A stretch of 64,000 nucleotides of DNA from Triplophysa rosa (Eukaryota > Chordata > Actinopteri > Cypriniformes > Nemacheilidae), in the NCBI RefSeq assembly GCF_024868665.1, contig NC_079890.1, positions 30,448,179-30,512,178 on the forward strand. Direction: 5' to 3'. Shown here one piece after another: positions 1 to 11,590 of this stretch. The position numbers and the translations under genes were made by a program. Under the pieces are notes generated by a model. It saw nothing but the letters and a program-made list of their open reading frames with translations, was not told the DNA's origin and made no database searches. Numbering within the stretch: the stretch's first letter is position 1; each line of letters starts with the position of its first letter.

Positions 1-1927
1 TCCATTTGTTTTCTGGTTAATTTATGTCTATGAGAAATAATTGACATTTTTAAATCATCACATTTGTGTAAAATGATTCAGTAAATTTATGTGGGATTAT
101 TTACGATAACACGGCCATAAAAGTTATAGAAAATTAATCAATGCCTTAGAACGTCTGTCAGCTGCCAGAATAAAGTGTTCAAGTTGTTCCGAAAGTTTTT
201 TGTTCTGTGCAGGTAGGCTTCCCCTGTGGTGGTATAGGGACCGAAAGGAAAACGAATGAAATATTGAGAGAACATTCTGTTTGAAATATCTTTCTGTGAG
301 GGGGAATAAAGGCAAAATTGTCACAAGGATTGTACAATTGGCTCATCTCTTATAGTGTCTGCGACACAAACCTGAGTGAGGTAGAGACATTTTGTCTGAG
401 GGATTTAAATATCAGTGATTCAAATGTTAATGATAGCCTGGGAGAGGTCCCAAACCACAAAGACACAAGGATTAAAACAGAGACCCTGCTTTCTACAGTT
501 TACTTTACTGGTGCCTTCATTTACTTTCAAAATATTTTATATACTCGGTGTCCCCACAGGATTTTAAGAGACTGGCGCTGATAACATCACACGCTAATTA
601 GCAAATTTGTGACGTAATCACGTCGTGTTTTTGTTTGGCCTTGTTTTGGCACTTGAAATCTGTTTCGCTTCTACTCTCTGATCACATTATATTGTATTTT
701 AACACGACTGAATGCTATTTTCACATATTATCTGTTCTGTTGTCCGACATAAAACGAGTATAAAATATTGACGAACCACGACCCAATAACATCTCGTGTT
801 TAATCCAATCAGCTGGTACTTTAACTGCTGCTAAAATCCTGATTTATTAATGCGACATCATCTGACAAAATCACCATACATTTACACTGAAGAGCGGATA
901 TATGAGGTGATTTTGGCTATATTAGGCCTACTTGTTTTTCTCATGCAGCGCACAGCCTGTACTGCTGTTGCTCTTCTCATCAATGTGTTGTTGTGTTATG
1001 AGCGCTTTTTTTATTTTAAATGCGAGTGATAGTTTTTTTGTAGATCGCATATAGCGCAAACAATTTGGCGCAAATTCAGAAATATGAGAGAGTACACTGT
1101 TACACAGAGTTACAACTACAGAACACACACACACGCGTGCGCGCGCACCGCACCGCAGGGAGGGCAAGAGCTCACACACAGACTCACACCATGCACATAG
1201 AGAAAGGGTGTGTGGGAAATTCTGCTAACCTTTCCTTACTCATGATAAACTCGATCAGCCATCTTCTGTGTCAATAACATCTGTGACTGTTGACGTTTAC
1301 GCGGAAAGGCAAGTACATGGAGCATATTGAAAACACCACCACCTTTTAATTCGTTCACTGTCATGTGAGAGAGGCGCTGTCGAGGCTCTCTACAATGAAT
1401 TAAGCTGTTTTAAATAGTAAAATAAAAATGTAAATTTTTATTGCGGCCAGTGTTGATAGTGTGGCAGGCCGCGACGAATAAATCAATATGGGAAACAGAC
1501 AACACAATAATATGTTGCTATGAGAAGTATAAAAAAAGATCTAATTAATGAATGGGAAACGCTATACACACATTGCTCACACAGGATCAACTTATTCTTC
1601 TCTTGCAGCTCAGTTACTAGATATTGATAAACTGTATCTAGCAATTCATGTTCATTTATGTTGGTTTACAGACTGTAAATTACAGTTATGTTAAATGTGA
1701 ACTTTTTTCAGAAAGGTTTTAATTAGAAATCTTCAGCATGTGCTTAACACATTCCCATTCATATTTTTGTTTATTTTCGTTTCACTAATGCTTTGTATTT
1801 ATTTGTTTGTGAGTGAAAGTTTAGTTATGCTCCAGGTTATGTGTACTGTCACCAAGTTGTTTTACCCTCTTTTTTTGTTTTTGTGAATTACAGTACAATA
1901 GTACATTTTTAATAAAAAACAAAGTTT
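1..1927. other. Unique AT-rich DNA, no gene recognised
   Basis: I see no supported exon or mobile element here. Short open frames exist but have no recognisable domain, splice context or codon bias. A short purine-pyrimidine alternating tract (CA and CG steps) lies near 1125-1150, which is simple sequence rather than a gene. Confidence 0.6.
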
Positions 1928-2118
1928 AAAGTGATAGTTCAACCAAAAAGCTTGCCCTCTTGGCATTTCAAACCTGTATGACTTTCTTTTTTTCTGCAGA
2001 ACACAAAAGAAGAACACAGAAACCAGTGCCAAACACAAAACCAATTCAAGTCAATGGGTATCACCTTCGTTCGGTTACCAATATTCCTCAAAATATCTTA
2101 TTTTGTGTTCTGCAGAAG
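1928..2118. mobile_element. Degraded Angel-like inverted-repeat element, partial
   Basis: The left end AAAGTGATAGTTCAACC is a decayed form of the AAAGGGATAGTTCACCC terminus seen complete elsewhere in the window. The body carries the family's usual internal phrases (CAAACCTGTATGACTT, CTGCAGAACACAAAAGAAG) and then their inverted counterparts (CAAAATATCTTATTTTGTG, TTCTGCAGAAG). The right terminus is lost after about 2118. It is non-coding and presumably needed a transposase supplied in trans. The family name Angel is from memory and tentative. Confidence 0.7.
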
Positions 2119-2195
2119 ACCCTTAAGAATTGGTTTAAGCTCTAACAGCAAAGTGGGAGTAAAGACAATATGGAACTTTCAGTTGATGCTTTTAT

Positions 2196-2559
2196 TAAAG
2201 GGATACTTCACCCAAAAATGAAAATTCTGTCATCATTTACTCACCTTCGAGTTGTTCCAAATCTGTATACATTTCTTTGTTCTGATGAACACAGAGAAAT
2301 ATATTTGGAAGAATGCTTATAACCAAACAGATCTTGCCCCCCATTGACTCCCATAGTATGAAAAATTACTTTATCATTTTTTGAAGAATGTAGGACAGAA
2401 AACACTGGGGCACTTTTGACTACCATTGTATTTTTTCCTACGATTTTTTCTTCATTTCTCTGTGTTCATCAGAACAAAGAAATGTATACAGATTTGGAAC
2501 AACTCGAAGGTGAGTAAATGATGACAGAAGTTTCATTTTGGGGTGAAGTATCCCTTTAA
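2196..2559. mobile_element. Complete Angel-like inverted-repeat element
   Basis: Both ends are preserved: TTAAAGGGATACTTCACCC on the left and GGGTGAAGTATCCCTTTAA on the right, so TTAA flanks the element on both sides (2196-2199 and 2556-2559). The arms are long inverted repeats: the stretch around 2240-2290 (CTTCGAGTTGTTCC, CTGTATACATTTCTTTG) returns reverse-complemented at 2455-2515. The copy would fold into a long hairpin. This is the cleanest copy of the family in the window. The single-stranded loop near 2330-2430 has no coding potential. Confidence 0.85.
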
Positions 2560-4863
2560 TGTCTTTACATCCAATCTATAACTGTCATTGTTCATGTAAT
2601 TAAAATGCTTCTAATATACTGTTACTAAAAACATGAGATTTCTAGGTCACGTATTAGCAAAGCTTTACTTAGAAGTCATGGTTTTCTGCTGGGAGATCAG
2701 TAGAGGAAAGACAATGGCACAATCTAGAGCAGCTTAAGAGTTGAGTTAGCAGGAGAGAAACCAACGCACACATGAATGCTCTCATTCTGCCCAAAGGGTG
2801 GCTGAATCAAACTGAATCAAACTGAAGTTTCAAAACCCAGAGCAAGCTTTAGAGCCCTTTTGGATGCATTCTCTCCGAACACGCTGGTTCAGGCCCAGCA
2901 AGTCAGAATAATGACCTGGCCGTGGTGCTGGGGACCATGAGGCATCTTGAGACGTGAAGTCGTTGGGCCATATAGAATCCGGATAGGAATATGGGACAGT
3001 GTTCTTGTGTTAGGTTTAGCCATTTAAACTCCATTCATTTTCAAGTTTTTTTAAAAAGCTTCTTAAAGTCATTTTACCATCAGGGATTATTTGTATCTCT
3101 GTCTCTCACACTAAAGCATTATGAAAATGTATCTTTTTTTCGGGTGAAGCATTTAATGTGTCAAATACCTTTGCATGGTACTACACATAGCTACATTTTA
3201 GTTCAATAACAGTCATATTAGAGCACTGCGGCAGGTAAATTTATTGCATTCCCCAACACCTTTTGTAAAAACCCAAACCGTTTTGAAAGACTTCCAGTAA
3301 GTGAAGGGAGTCTATGACATGTTAGCTGTTTAACTGCATTTCCAGAAGCTCTAACATTAATTCATGCTTTCCCAATTCCTCATATTACAGTTAAATATTG
3401 ATCGTAAAAGTGGTGAGTGTTTATCCACGTAGCCGAATCACTGACTCTGCATGCTTGCACAACACACAAACATTGCACTGACCTATATGCAATTGATCTA
3501 TAAACCACAACCACTAAAGATGGACAGTAGGCATCAGACACTGGCTTTTAGTTCAGTAATACATGAACCTCCATGGGAAGGAGAGGTGTAAATCAGTTTC
3601 AGTGATACAAACTTATATCCATTCTCCGAGCCAGCAATCCAGTGTTTCCTGATAAGTTTGTTGCAATGTGATTTGGATTCATGGGTCTGTGATTGATAGG
3701 AAATGATATTACGTGCCTGCTGTTCTTGGCTGCTATGGTTTCGGTTGCTGCATCACATGGCACTTGTACAATTCCAAGATGACGCATGCATTGATGTAAA
3801 TAAGCATGGATGTGGCTGGCATGAGACTGTCAAAATAAAGCTGCAGTACATTTCTTAGAGTAAGTTTATTTTTCAGGTCAATTCCTGTTTATGCAATTTC
3901 GATAACACTTGCCCGAATGTGTGCTATTGTTGTCTTTTTGTTTATCCAGCAGCTAGGACAAAAGTATGATATTGGAAGGTAAAATCTGAAAATAGATTTT
4001 AGGTTAAGAAATAAGAAATAGGTTTTGATTAGATGGTCGTGATTGACGTGTTTTCGTAAAGCCATCAGGCCCTCTGTGACTACCAGACGTTCAGCTGAGC
4101 ATCTTTAGTGGAGTACAGGATATTAACACAGAAATCTACAAACACAGATAGGCTTACAAATCTAGTTTTTATTATCATCTGAAAGCTAAACAGTGCACAT
4201 ATTAATTTATTTATATAGCTAGATCACTGCCATCATCTCATCAACAGGCAATCTGCTAATGCATACACAAGATCAATTTCTGCCAAGTCAGGCTCAGTCA
4301 CCGAACAAATACCCCCGCCCACCCCAGACGCATTCTTGCATACACTGAAATGAAAAAGTAAAGAGAGGGAGATGTGTGTGTGAGACACAGAGACAGCTTG
4401 CACAGCAAGTTGGCTGACAAATAGCCTGGGCTCAGGTTTTACACACACATTTGCGTTGACTTATTGATTAACTTCTTGTTACTTACTTTGTCCCCCTGTT
4501 CATGTACAACAGCCCTCGATGGTTGTGCACGCTCGAACGTGACGCCCTGGCCGCTTTAAGCTTTCAGTGTGTGCTTTTTTACAAGGCCAGATGGGATGTC
4601 TGAGACAGCTTTTGATAGGATATGCTGTCTGTCATCCCCACACACGTCACTCTGGGCATTGATAGTCGCGACAAACATCGATCTGAGAGAAAAGTGGATC
4701 GTTCGAGGGATGGCACGGCTCCAGTTTAGAGAGGTGAGTTTGCTAGTGTTGCTAGAAGCTGTCCCATCATGCATGTAAGATGAAATGCATGTAAGATGAA
4801 AGCAATACTTTTCATTTAAAGGAAAAGTTTACTCAAGAATATTCCTTTTTCATTTAATGACCC
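2560..4863. other. Unique DNA, no gene recognised
   Basis: No domain-bearing frame, repeat terminus or RNA gene could be supported. A fragment resembling a very degraded Angel-like terminus (TTTAAAGGAAAAGTTTACTC) lies near 4815-4850, too short to call. Confidence 0.5.
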
Positions 4864-5261
4864 TTAAAGGTCCAGTGTGTAATTTTTTGGAGAATCTATT
4901 GACAGTAATGCAATATAATATGCATAAGTCTTCAGATGTGTAAAGACCTTACAAAATGAAGCGTTATGTTTTTATTACCTTAGAATAAGCTATTTCTATC
5001 TACATACACCGCGAGTCCCCTTGCATGGAATTCGCCATGTTGTTTCTACAGTAGCCGTAAATGGACAAACTGTTTTGCAAAGCACGTTTCGTAAATACGT
5101 TATCTCCTTCGGCAAAGAAACAAAAACGTGATGACATCTTAGTTCTGTGTCAGCCTCTGTAGTGTTTTTCGAAAAGGACAGCGAGCGGTGTAATGAGCCA
5201 TTGGTTGGAATTTGAAACCTCACCGCTAGATGCCGCTAAATTTTGTACACTGGGCTTTTAA
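4864..5261. mobile_element. TTAA-flanked non-autonomous DNA element (piggyBac-like)
   Basis: TTAA occurs at both edges (4864-4867 and 5258-5261). The inner ends are imperfect terminal inverted repeats: AGGTCCAGTGTGTAATTTT on the left and, read on the other strand, AAGCCCAGTGTACAAAATTT on the right. A TTAA duplication is the hallmark of piggyBac-type insertion. The element is about 390 bp, has no transposase, and its short open frames show no recognisable motif. Confidence 0.75.
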
Positions 5262-5298
5262 CTCGTTTGGTGTTGTGTATGGAACAGAGAAGTTATAG

Positions 5299-5669
5299 GT
5301 TAAAGTCACCATGAAACGGAAATTCTTTTCTGCATCGTGACGTTTATCCGAGTGAAATGGCTTCTGAAATTTGAAAAAATGTAGGGCAGGGCTTTATTTT
5401 GACTTTCCCTTTTTGAATGGTTTGTTGTAAGGTGGCCCCGGAGGGGAGGGCTAAAAATGCCTGGCCATTGGACAGTCAGTATAGTCCTACCTCTTTTTTG
5501 TTGCAGACGCCATGTGGTGAAGCGTTGTTGTTGAGAGGGGGAGAGGAGCTTAACGTTTTTGAATAAAGATTACAAGTGCAAATGAATTTTGCTTTAAAGC
5601 TTATTTTTTCATACAAGAAGGTGATATACAGATCACATCTTCTAAAAAGGATAAAGGTATGGGTAAGTA
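5299..5669. repeat. Possible truncated TTAA-type repeat end
   Basis: TTAAAGTCACCATGAAACGG at 5299-5318 resembles the terminus of fish TTAA-type repeats, and it lies just after another TTAA element. I could not find the matching opposite terminus; the downstream part is interrupted by the foldback at 5677. It is called a repeat only by resemblance of this end. Confidence 0.3.
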
Positions 5670-6113
5670 AATATTTGAGCCCAGTCTCATGAATTGCGTA
5701 TAAATAACACGCACGTTGCATTATCGTGAAATATGTACGCCAAAGTTAGATTTTGCGTGCATATGATGCGTCTATTTTTGCGTGCATATGATACAGCAAT
5801 TTAGTGCGCGTGCATATTAACCGGCAATTTGTCTTATTAACCTGGCTGTCCCCTAACCCAAACCCTAAACCTAATGTTAGCGTGCGTGCATATTATAACC
5901 TCTACCCTCACCCAAACCCTAAACCTAACAGTATTATTTTAATTATTTCAGTGTTTCCTCTTCATGTACGTTTCAAAATGGCTGCTCTCCAGCAAGGTGC
6001 ATGCAAACATTGGCGTATCATATGCACGCAAAATCTAACTTTGGCATACGTATTACACGATATTGCAACAGCGTGTTATTTATACGCAATTCATGAGACC
6101 GGGTTGAATATTT
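5670..6113. mobile_element. Foldback DNA element with 7-bp flanking duplication
   Basis: The arms are inverted repeats of roughly 90 bp: CCAGTCTCATGAATTGCG and ATAAATAACACGC on the left return reverse-complemented at 6050-6100. AATATTT flanks both sides (5670-5676 and 6107-6113), a candidate target duplication of the 7-8 bp size made by hAT-type transposases. The interior (about 5850-5935) contains two runs of telomere-like CCCTAACCC / CCCTAAACC motifs. There is no transposase gene, so it is non-autonomous. Confidence 0.75.
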
Positions 6114-6948
6114 TTACAGACTATACAAAACAAAATTCAAGCATCATTTTCCTCTGGTAACTTTCAGATAATCTGGATGGCAGTTAGAGCCTGTGTGTCG
6201 ACTACTTTTGAGTAACTTTCGACTACTCAAACTGCACACACTTAGCGTGCCATACATTACGTCTATAAAACACCAATAAACAATCAAACTGTCATTCTCG
6301 GAGCTCGGAGTGGAATGCAATCTGCCATTTACCCCCTTCATTACACACTCAACCCGCTCTGTCAATACATACAAGGGTCAGAATCACGTCAATCAAACAA
6401 GCGTGACTGAGAACTAATGAAACATAAAGTGATATATCATGCTCATTAATCACTCCGCCTCCTTCCCGGATCTCCTTCAAAGAAAATGACTTTCCTTATC
6501 TCCTTCTCAAGTACTGCCACAATGAGATTTGCTTGTATAATCCTTCAGACGGAGCATGAAGGAGCCCTAATGAGGCAGGGTGGCGGGCGGCGGTGCGCTG
6601 AAGGCTTCATGAAGAGCTCTCAAGGAAGAATAGTGGAGCGCGATGTGATAGCGGCACGCACTGAAGGCTGCTAGCCTCAGTTCACTGCGCTGGAAGTTTC
6701 ATTTGACTGAGGCGGTATTGAAGGGGGACTCGAGAGAAGGGTTATTATGGATACAATGAGAGGAGGTGGTTCAACTCGGGTTAGCTGGTGCACTGCAGGC
6801 TGTCATTAAAACCAAACCATCAGCCCGTCATTACAGCCTAGGTGGTTTAGTCAGTCATTAGCGCTTGGACCGTTTTCGGTCATAGATGCACTACATGGGC
6901 TTTTTGAGGTGTCCTGTTGTGCTTATTTAATTATAGCGCCATTTGGTT
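6114..6948. other. Unique DNA, possible conserved non-coding segment near 6420-6720
   Basis: No exon is supported. The part around 6420-6720 has higher sequence complexity than its surroundings (TGCTCATTAATCACTCCG, GAAGGAGCCCTAATGAGG), with AT-rich homeodomain-like cores inside GC-richer DNA. That texture is often seen in conserved developmental enhancers, but conservation cannot be judged here. Confidence 0.3.
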
Positions 6949-7293
6949 TGGGAAAAACAAACCAAAATAATGACTTTAATCGGTATATTCTCCTCTGTCA
7001 TGTCAGTCTATGGTGCATGTTCACGAGAGCACTTCGACGCATGCGCATTCTGTTGGGCAGAAAAGTGCAAGTTTTCCTCAATATTGAAATAATCAGACAT
7101 TTTGCGGAGAGAGGTTTACAGCATATACAGCGTGCGTCTCTTTGTAAACACAGAGTTTCGCTTCTGGGTTGTCAGTCAGAACGCCGTCATCTGCCCCCAC
7201 TGAATGCGCATGCGTTGAAGTGCTCTTGTGAATGCACACCATAGACTGACAGAATATATCAATTAAAGTCGTTATTTTGGTTTGTTTTTCCCA
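6949..7293. mobile_element. Foldback MITE-like element
   Basis: GGGAAAAACAAACCAAAATA at 6950 reappears reverse-complemented at 7273-7292, and the arms stay paired inward through TGTCAGTCTATGGTG, GAGAGCACTTC and ACGCATGCGCATTC. The GC-rich core of each arm (GCATGCGCATTC) is typical of a common fish repeat. Sequence to about 7515 ends in GTGGGTGAGTAA, which may be part of a larger related element. No coding function is visible. Confidence 0.7.
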
Positions 7294-7515
7294 CATAAAG
7301 CATTCTTGTCGCTTCAAAACAATGTAATTGAGCCACTGTGAGCGGATGGACCAATTTAACGATGTCTTTAGTACTTTTCTGGACCGTGACAACAACAATA
7401 ACCATTATGTATATGAGGAGGCCTGGAAATCTCTCGGATGTCACCTAAATATCTTTGTTTTTGCTCCAAAGACGCCTGAGGGTCTCAAAACATGTTTAAC
7501 GTCATGTGGGTGAGT

Positions 7516-8044
7516 AAAAAAATCACACAAATTAGATTTTGACTAAATTCTCATTTCATTGTAATCTTTGTTTTTTCTCTCTGCTAGCAAACATCTGCTT
7601 GGCTTCAAGACTTTGCTGGGATTAATTGCTGTGAAGACAGTGTGCATATGGTGCATTTTTATTACATGCTAATATGACAGTGACCACTGGCGTATCACAG
7701 GCCACATCTAAATTCATCTAAATTCCAGAAGAGTTAAAAACAAATACGAGCACAGTTCAGCAAACATAGATATGGCTTTGAAATATGGAGCTACTAACTA
7801 CAGATTTATAGCTATGCTGGCAATGTGGAGAGAGGAGTTTGGGCTTTATTGGTTTGGAGCGCAGCCAGTCATGAAAGGTAAATGTGGGATGTGTTGGTTT
7901 GTCACCATGCAGTGAGGTGGATTTGTGGGCGCAGCTGGATGACAGATGCGTGGAAAGGACAACACGCATGCACCCGAACACCTGTCAGGAGAGGATTTTC
8001 TGCACATATAGGCTGTAATTTAGAGTCGGGTATATACTGCATTT
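7516..8044. other. Unique DNA, no gene recognised
   Basis: No repeat terminus, exon or structural RNA could be supported between the foldback and the nested hAT-like elements. Confidence 0.5.
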
Positions 8045-9631
8045 GATTACAGTAGGGATTCCCCAAAATGTAAACTTTGGCCGATAACGATAACCGATAA
8101 TTCCTTAACATTGGAAGCCAATAACCTACTGTATATACTGGCCGATATACAGTATCTAAATATGAATATAAATTTCCCTAAGACTGAAACAAAAGGCAAA
8201 AAGTGGACAACTGCTTTTATTTGAAAACATTCACTGCAGAAAACAAGGTAACCATTAGTTCTCTTTTTTCCCCTAAAAATCATTTACCAAGCCTACTCGT
8301 CCCACTTTATATTACGTGGCCCTAATACCTGCGAACTTGCATGGTAACTAGATGTGTACTTAGTATGTAACCACAGTGTAAGTATACATTGGTACATAGT
8401 ATCTACAGCTGTACTATTTGTGTAACTACACACATGTAACAACCCACTGAATAGCTGGTCTAAGTACAAATGTGTAACAGACCATTGGTAACAACACTTC
8501 AGTTAGTGCACATGTGTAACAGGATATATGTAACTACATTTCGTAACAACAATATATTCACAGAAGTTTGTCCACTTCCTTAGTCTGCAATGTTGCAGTT
8601 ACCAGTTTGGAATACAACAACACTTTATGGAAATCATGATGATTCCTACGTGCATGCCATGTATTTAACACATGACTAAATGTTGCATGACTAATGTTGA
8701 ATCAATATTAAGGTTTCACTTTGTTATACCAGTGTACTTACATGGTAACTCCTCGGGGACTGTCCACTCAATATAAAGTGTAAAACAGTCACAACTTACT
8801 GTGTAATATGCAAAACTTTAACCTCCATTTAACACCAGTGTAATGACATGGTAACTCCTTGGGAACTGTCCACTCAATATAAAGTGTTAGGTTAAGGTTT
8901 TGCATATTACACAGTAAGCTGTGACTGTTTTACACTTTATATTGAGTGGACAGTTCCCGAGGAGTTACCATGTACTTAGACCATGTACACATTTGTGCTT
9001 AGACCAGCTATTCAGTGGGTTGTTACATGTGTGTAGTTACACAAATAGTACAGCTGTAGATACTATGTACCAGTGTGTACTTACATTATGGTTACATACT
9101 AAGTACACATCTAGTTACCATGCAAGTTCACAGGTATAGGGCCACTTAATATAAAGTGGGACCCAGCCTACTTTACACTAGTTAAACGATTCTTTAACCT
9201 TCAAGCTTTTCTGGTATATTTTTTATTTAATAAACAAATTATAAATGTTCTTCCAGAGCAACCCAGAAAAGTTTTCTTAATAGCCACATGTCTAACAGGT
9301 CTCAAGACAAAGCATTCCGACAGCAGTCTGATTCAAACAATATGCTTTTGTTCCTATAATTTACACATTCATAAATATGCTGTATCTACGTACTGTACCT
9401 ACGTCAACAATGTTTTGCTAATAGCAGTAAGTGAATGGTCACAACAAAAAGATCGCACTATACTGTATTTTAACTGTGAGCAGCGTGCAGCTGAAGAAGT
9501 TTAACCAGATTTATCGGCTATAATATATTGGCCTAAATTTTATTATCGACCGATACGATAACATTAAAAATGAACATTTATCGACCGATATCGATATGGC
9601 TGATAATTTATTGTGCATCCCTAGATTACAG
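8045..9631. mobile_element. hAT-like element with 8-bp target duplication (outer of a nest)
   Basis: GATTACAG is duplicated exactly at 8045-8052 and 9624-9631. The element between begins TAGGGATTCCCC and ends GTGCATCCCTA; both subterminal regions are packed with CGATA/TATCGG motifs (GGCCGATAACGATAACC; ATCGACCGATATCGATATGG). An 8-bp duplication and a TAGGGATGCA-type end fit the hAT superfamily. No transposase frame remains. The interior is split by a second insertion at 8298-9164. Confidence 0.85.
8290..9172. mobile_element. Foldback element inserted inside the hAT-like element
   Basis: AGCCTACT is duplicated at 8290-8297 and 9165-9172, flanking an 867-bp element. Its ends are long near-perfect inverted repeats: TCCCACTTTATATTACGTGG on the left, and the same with AAGTGG from the right on the other strand. 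The pairing continues through CTTGCATGGTAACTAGATG and TAGTATCTACAGCTGTAC for about 200 bp. A second, inner palindrome is centred near 8820-8900 (CCACTCAATATAAAGTGT). The 8-bp duplication again fits hAT-type insertion. It is younger than its host element. Confidence 0.85.
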
Positions 9632-9914
9632 TACCTGGCTCAGATTTTGCATGTTTGTGTCCTGCATAAAAATGTTCTGTCATTTCAGCCAATCCCTGAA
9701 TTAAATTTATTTCAACATTAAATGCTTTATCAGGATTTCTAGTTTTTAAGGCTTTCATCAATAAAAAAAATCTATCTCTGTGTCAGTGTAGATGCCTCTC
9801 TGTCTGTCAGCAGTTTGTTCCTACACCCTGCGCTCCTCAGTGCTGTCCTGGGTAGAGTGACAGTCTGTGCGCTCTAAAAAGTCCATAATTAGTCTCGAGT
9901 GGCACCCCATTTCA

Positions 9915-9933
9915 TCTCTCTCTCTCTCTCTCT
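9915..9933. repeat. (CT)n microsatellite
   Basis: About nine CT repeats lie directly against the 3' tail of the adjacent minus-strand LINE fragment. Confidence 0.9.
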
Positions 9934-9935
9934 AG

Positions 9936-10335
9936 ATTCAAGATTCAAAGAAGCTTTATTGGCATGATATTTTTTTTACATTGCCAAAGCACAGGAAAAT
10001 TAAATATAAACATGCACAAATACAAGTCCACTTGATTCTGTGTGCTCTTCTCTTGGTGTCCATGTCTGTCTTTGTCTGCCCGTCTCTACCGTGAGCTTGT
10101 GATCACTGAGTCTGTACATGGTCAAGACTTTTCTTAATTTAGGGTCTGATACGGTTGTGAGGTATTCTGCCAGTTTATATTCTCTGTTTAATGACAGATA
10201 GCATTCCAATTTACTTTGCTGAGCAGTTGCTGCTGTCCAGTGTTTGAGATATTTCTCTTTTTGTGTTTTTATCATTTGGTTTAGTCTGGCTGGGGTTTGG
10301 GGTTGGCTTGGGCATGTTTTGGGTTGTAGAGTTAG
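9936..10335 (-). mobile_element. 3' end of a LINE retrotransposon (truncated)
   Basis: Read on the minus strand, a frame at 10000-10275 encodes a LINE ORF2 C-terminal region: KLAEYLTTVSDPKLRKVLTM is followed by YRLSDHKL, VETGRQRQTW and PREE. In related fish LINEs this leads into a cysteine/histidine cluster, but here the frame is lost after PREE. The 3' end has AATAAA (plus-strand 9955-9960) and a GAATCTTGAATC tail. The element is heavily 5'-truncated, as expected of aborted target-primed reverse transcription. The clade is uncertain. Confidence 0.65.
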
Positions 10336-10339
10336 TTCT

Positions 10340-10775
10340 GAGATTCAATTCAATTCAATTTTATTTATATAGCGCTTTTCACAATGTGCATTGTTCCAAA
10401 GCAGCTTTACAGGAGCAAATAAGAAAAACACAGAAAGGTAAAACACAGCACAGTGCATGGTGTTTATAGACCAAGCAAGATCATTATAATAAATAATATC
10501 TAATAAATAAATGAATAAATAAATAAATAAATGCAGTCTCCCGGTGAGCAAGCCAACACTGCACTGCTCTGCTGTGGCGAGGAACCCAAACTCCAATGAT
10601 GAATAATGGAGAGAAAAAAAAACCTCGGGAGAAACCAGGTTCAGCCGGGAGGGCCAGATCTCCTCTGACGTGTCATAGCTGCACTCAGTGACCCCGACCA
10701 AAGCCACCGAGCAACGTCCACGAAGAACAGGGAGAGCCCACGAGCCGCGACCCAGGAAGCCTGGGGGTTGGGTTC
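10340..10775 (-). mobile_element. 3' untranslated end of an L2/CR1-like LINE
   Basis: On the minus strand this ends GAAAAGCGCTATATAAATAA and then three copies of ATTGA, the same 3' end as the LINE at 42990-44425. Shared phrases include GCAGCTTTGGAACAATGCAC and AACACCATGCACTGTGC (one base different in the other copy). Only the non-coding tail is present. It contains an internal run of AAATAAATAAAT. It sits head-to-tail with the other minus-strand LINE tail at 9936-10335. Confidence 0.8.
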
Positions 10776-11082
10776 TGCAATTTTATAGCTCTTTTTTTAT
10801 TTGAATTATTAGAGGAAATAGTCCTAATTCTCTCTCTCACTCCCTCTCTCTCTAAGCTTTATTACGAGTATGAATTAATCTTTAATTCAAGAGATAAATT
10901 TAAGTATGTTTTATGACTGTCGACAAAATTAATTGATTTAAAGAGTTAGTTAATTGATTTTCATTTGCTTCGTAGAAAACAGATAACAGAAAGACAATCC
11001 AGTTGGTGTTCCTGTATCTTAGCTGTGTTTAATAACAGTGGTTTGATCGCAGGGAACACATACACTGATAAAAAAAATGATT

Positions 11083-11151
11083 CATAGCTTGAATGCACTG
11101 TCGCTTTGGATAAAAGCATCTGTCAAGTAAACAAATATGTAAATGTAAATG
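11083..11151 (+). repeat. SINE/LINE 3' tail fragment
   Basis: GCACTGTCGCTTTGGATAAA followed by AGCATCTGTCAAGTAAAC and an ATGTAAATGTAAATG tail matches the conserved 3' tail shared by several fish SINEs and their partner LINEs. No SINE head with tRNA-like promoter boxes is visible upstream, so only the tail is called. Confidence 0.6.
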
Positions 11152-11590
11152 GGTTGACAAATATACCGTGCATGTGTCCTGTGGTGTGACATATAGCAAA
11201 AAATTATAGAAAAAAAACTAACAATGAAGATCAATCTCTCTTAAGCTATTTTATATTATAAATATAACAGTTTATGTTATTTCTTTGTTGTGCAGTTTCT
11301 TGTTTCTTGTCTGAAACCATGATCACCATGTTTTTAAAAAGCTATGATAAAAGTAGCTTTAAAAACTTTGGAGCAAAGTCTGAAAAGTCTTAAGTGTTTT
11401 CTCCGTTGTGCTTTGTCTAATTGATATTGAGCGCAGGAATACATCTTCTGTGAACGCTTATTGTGTGCTGCCCGAGGTTTGGTCTGGTCTGGTTAGGCCT
11501 ATTGCTTGGAATATCAGCAGGGTTTGTGTTTACTGCGTATTTGCAGAAACATGCTTCACCTTTAGGTGGAACTTCAGTTTTAAAAAACAC

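Noticed and set aside
5830..5940. Interstitial telomere
   Set aside because: The CCCTAA-like motifs are few, imperfect and inside a transposable element.
5804..6160. 118-codon frame
   Set aside because: It is a translation of the foldback element and its telomere-like motifs.
7093..7398. Open frames on both strands (101 and 111 codons near 6909-7398)
   Set aside because: They mirror one another because the underlying DNA is an inverted repeat.
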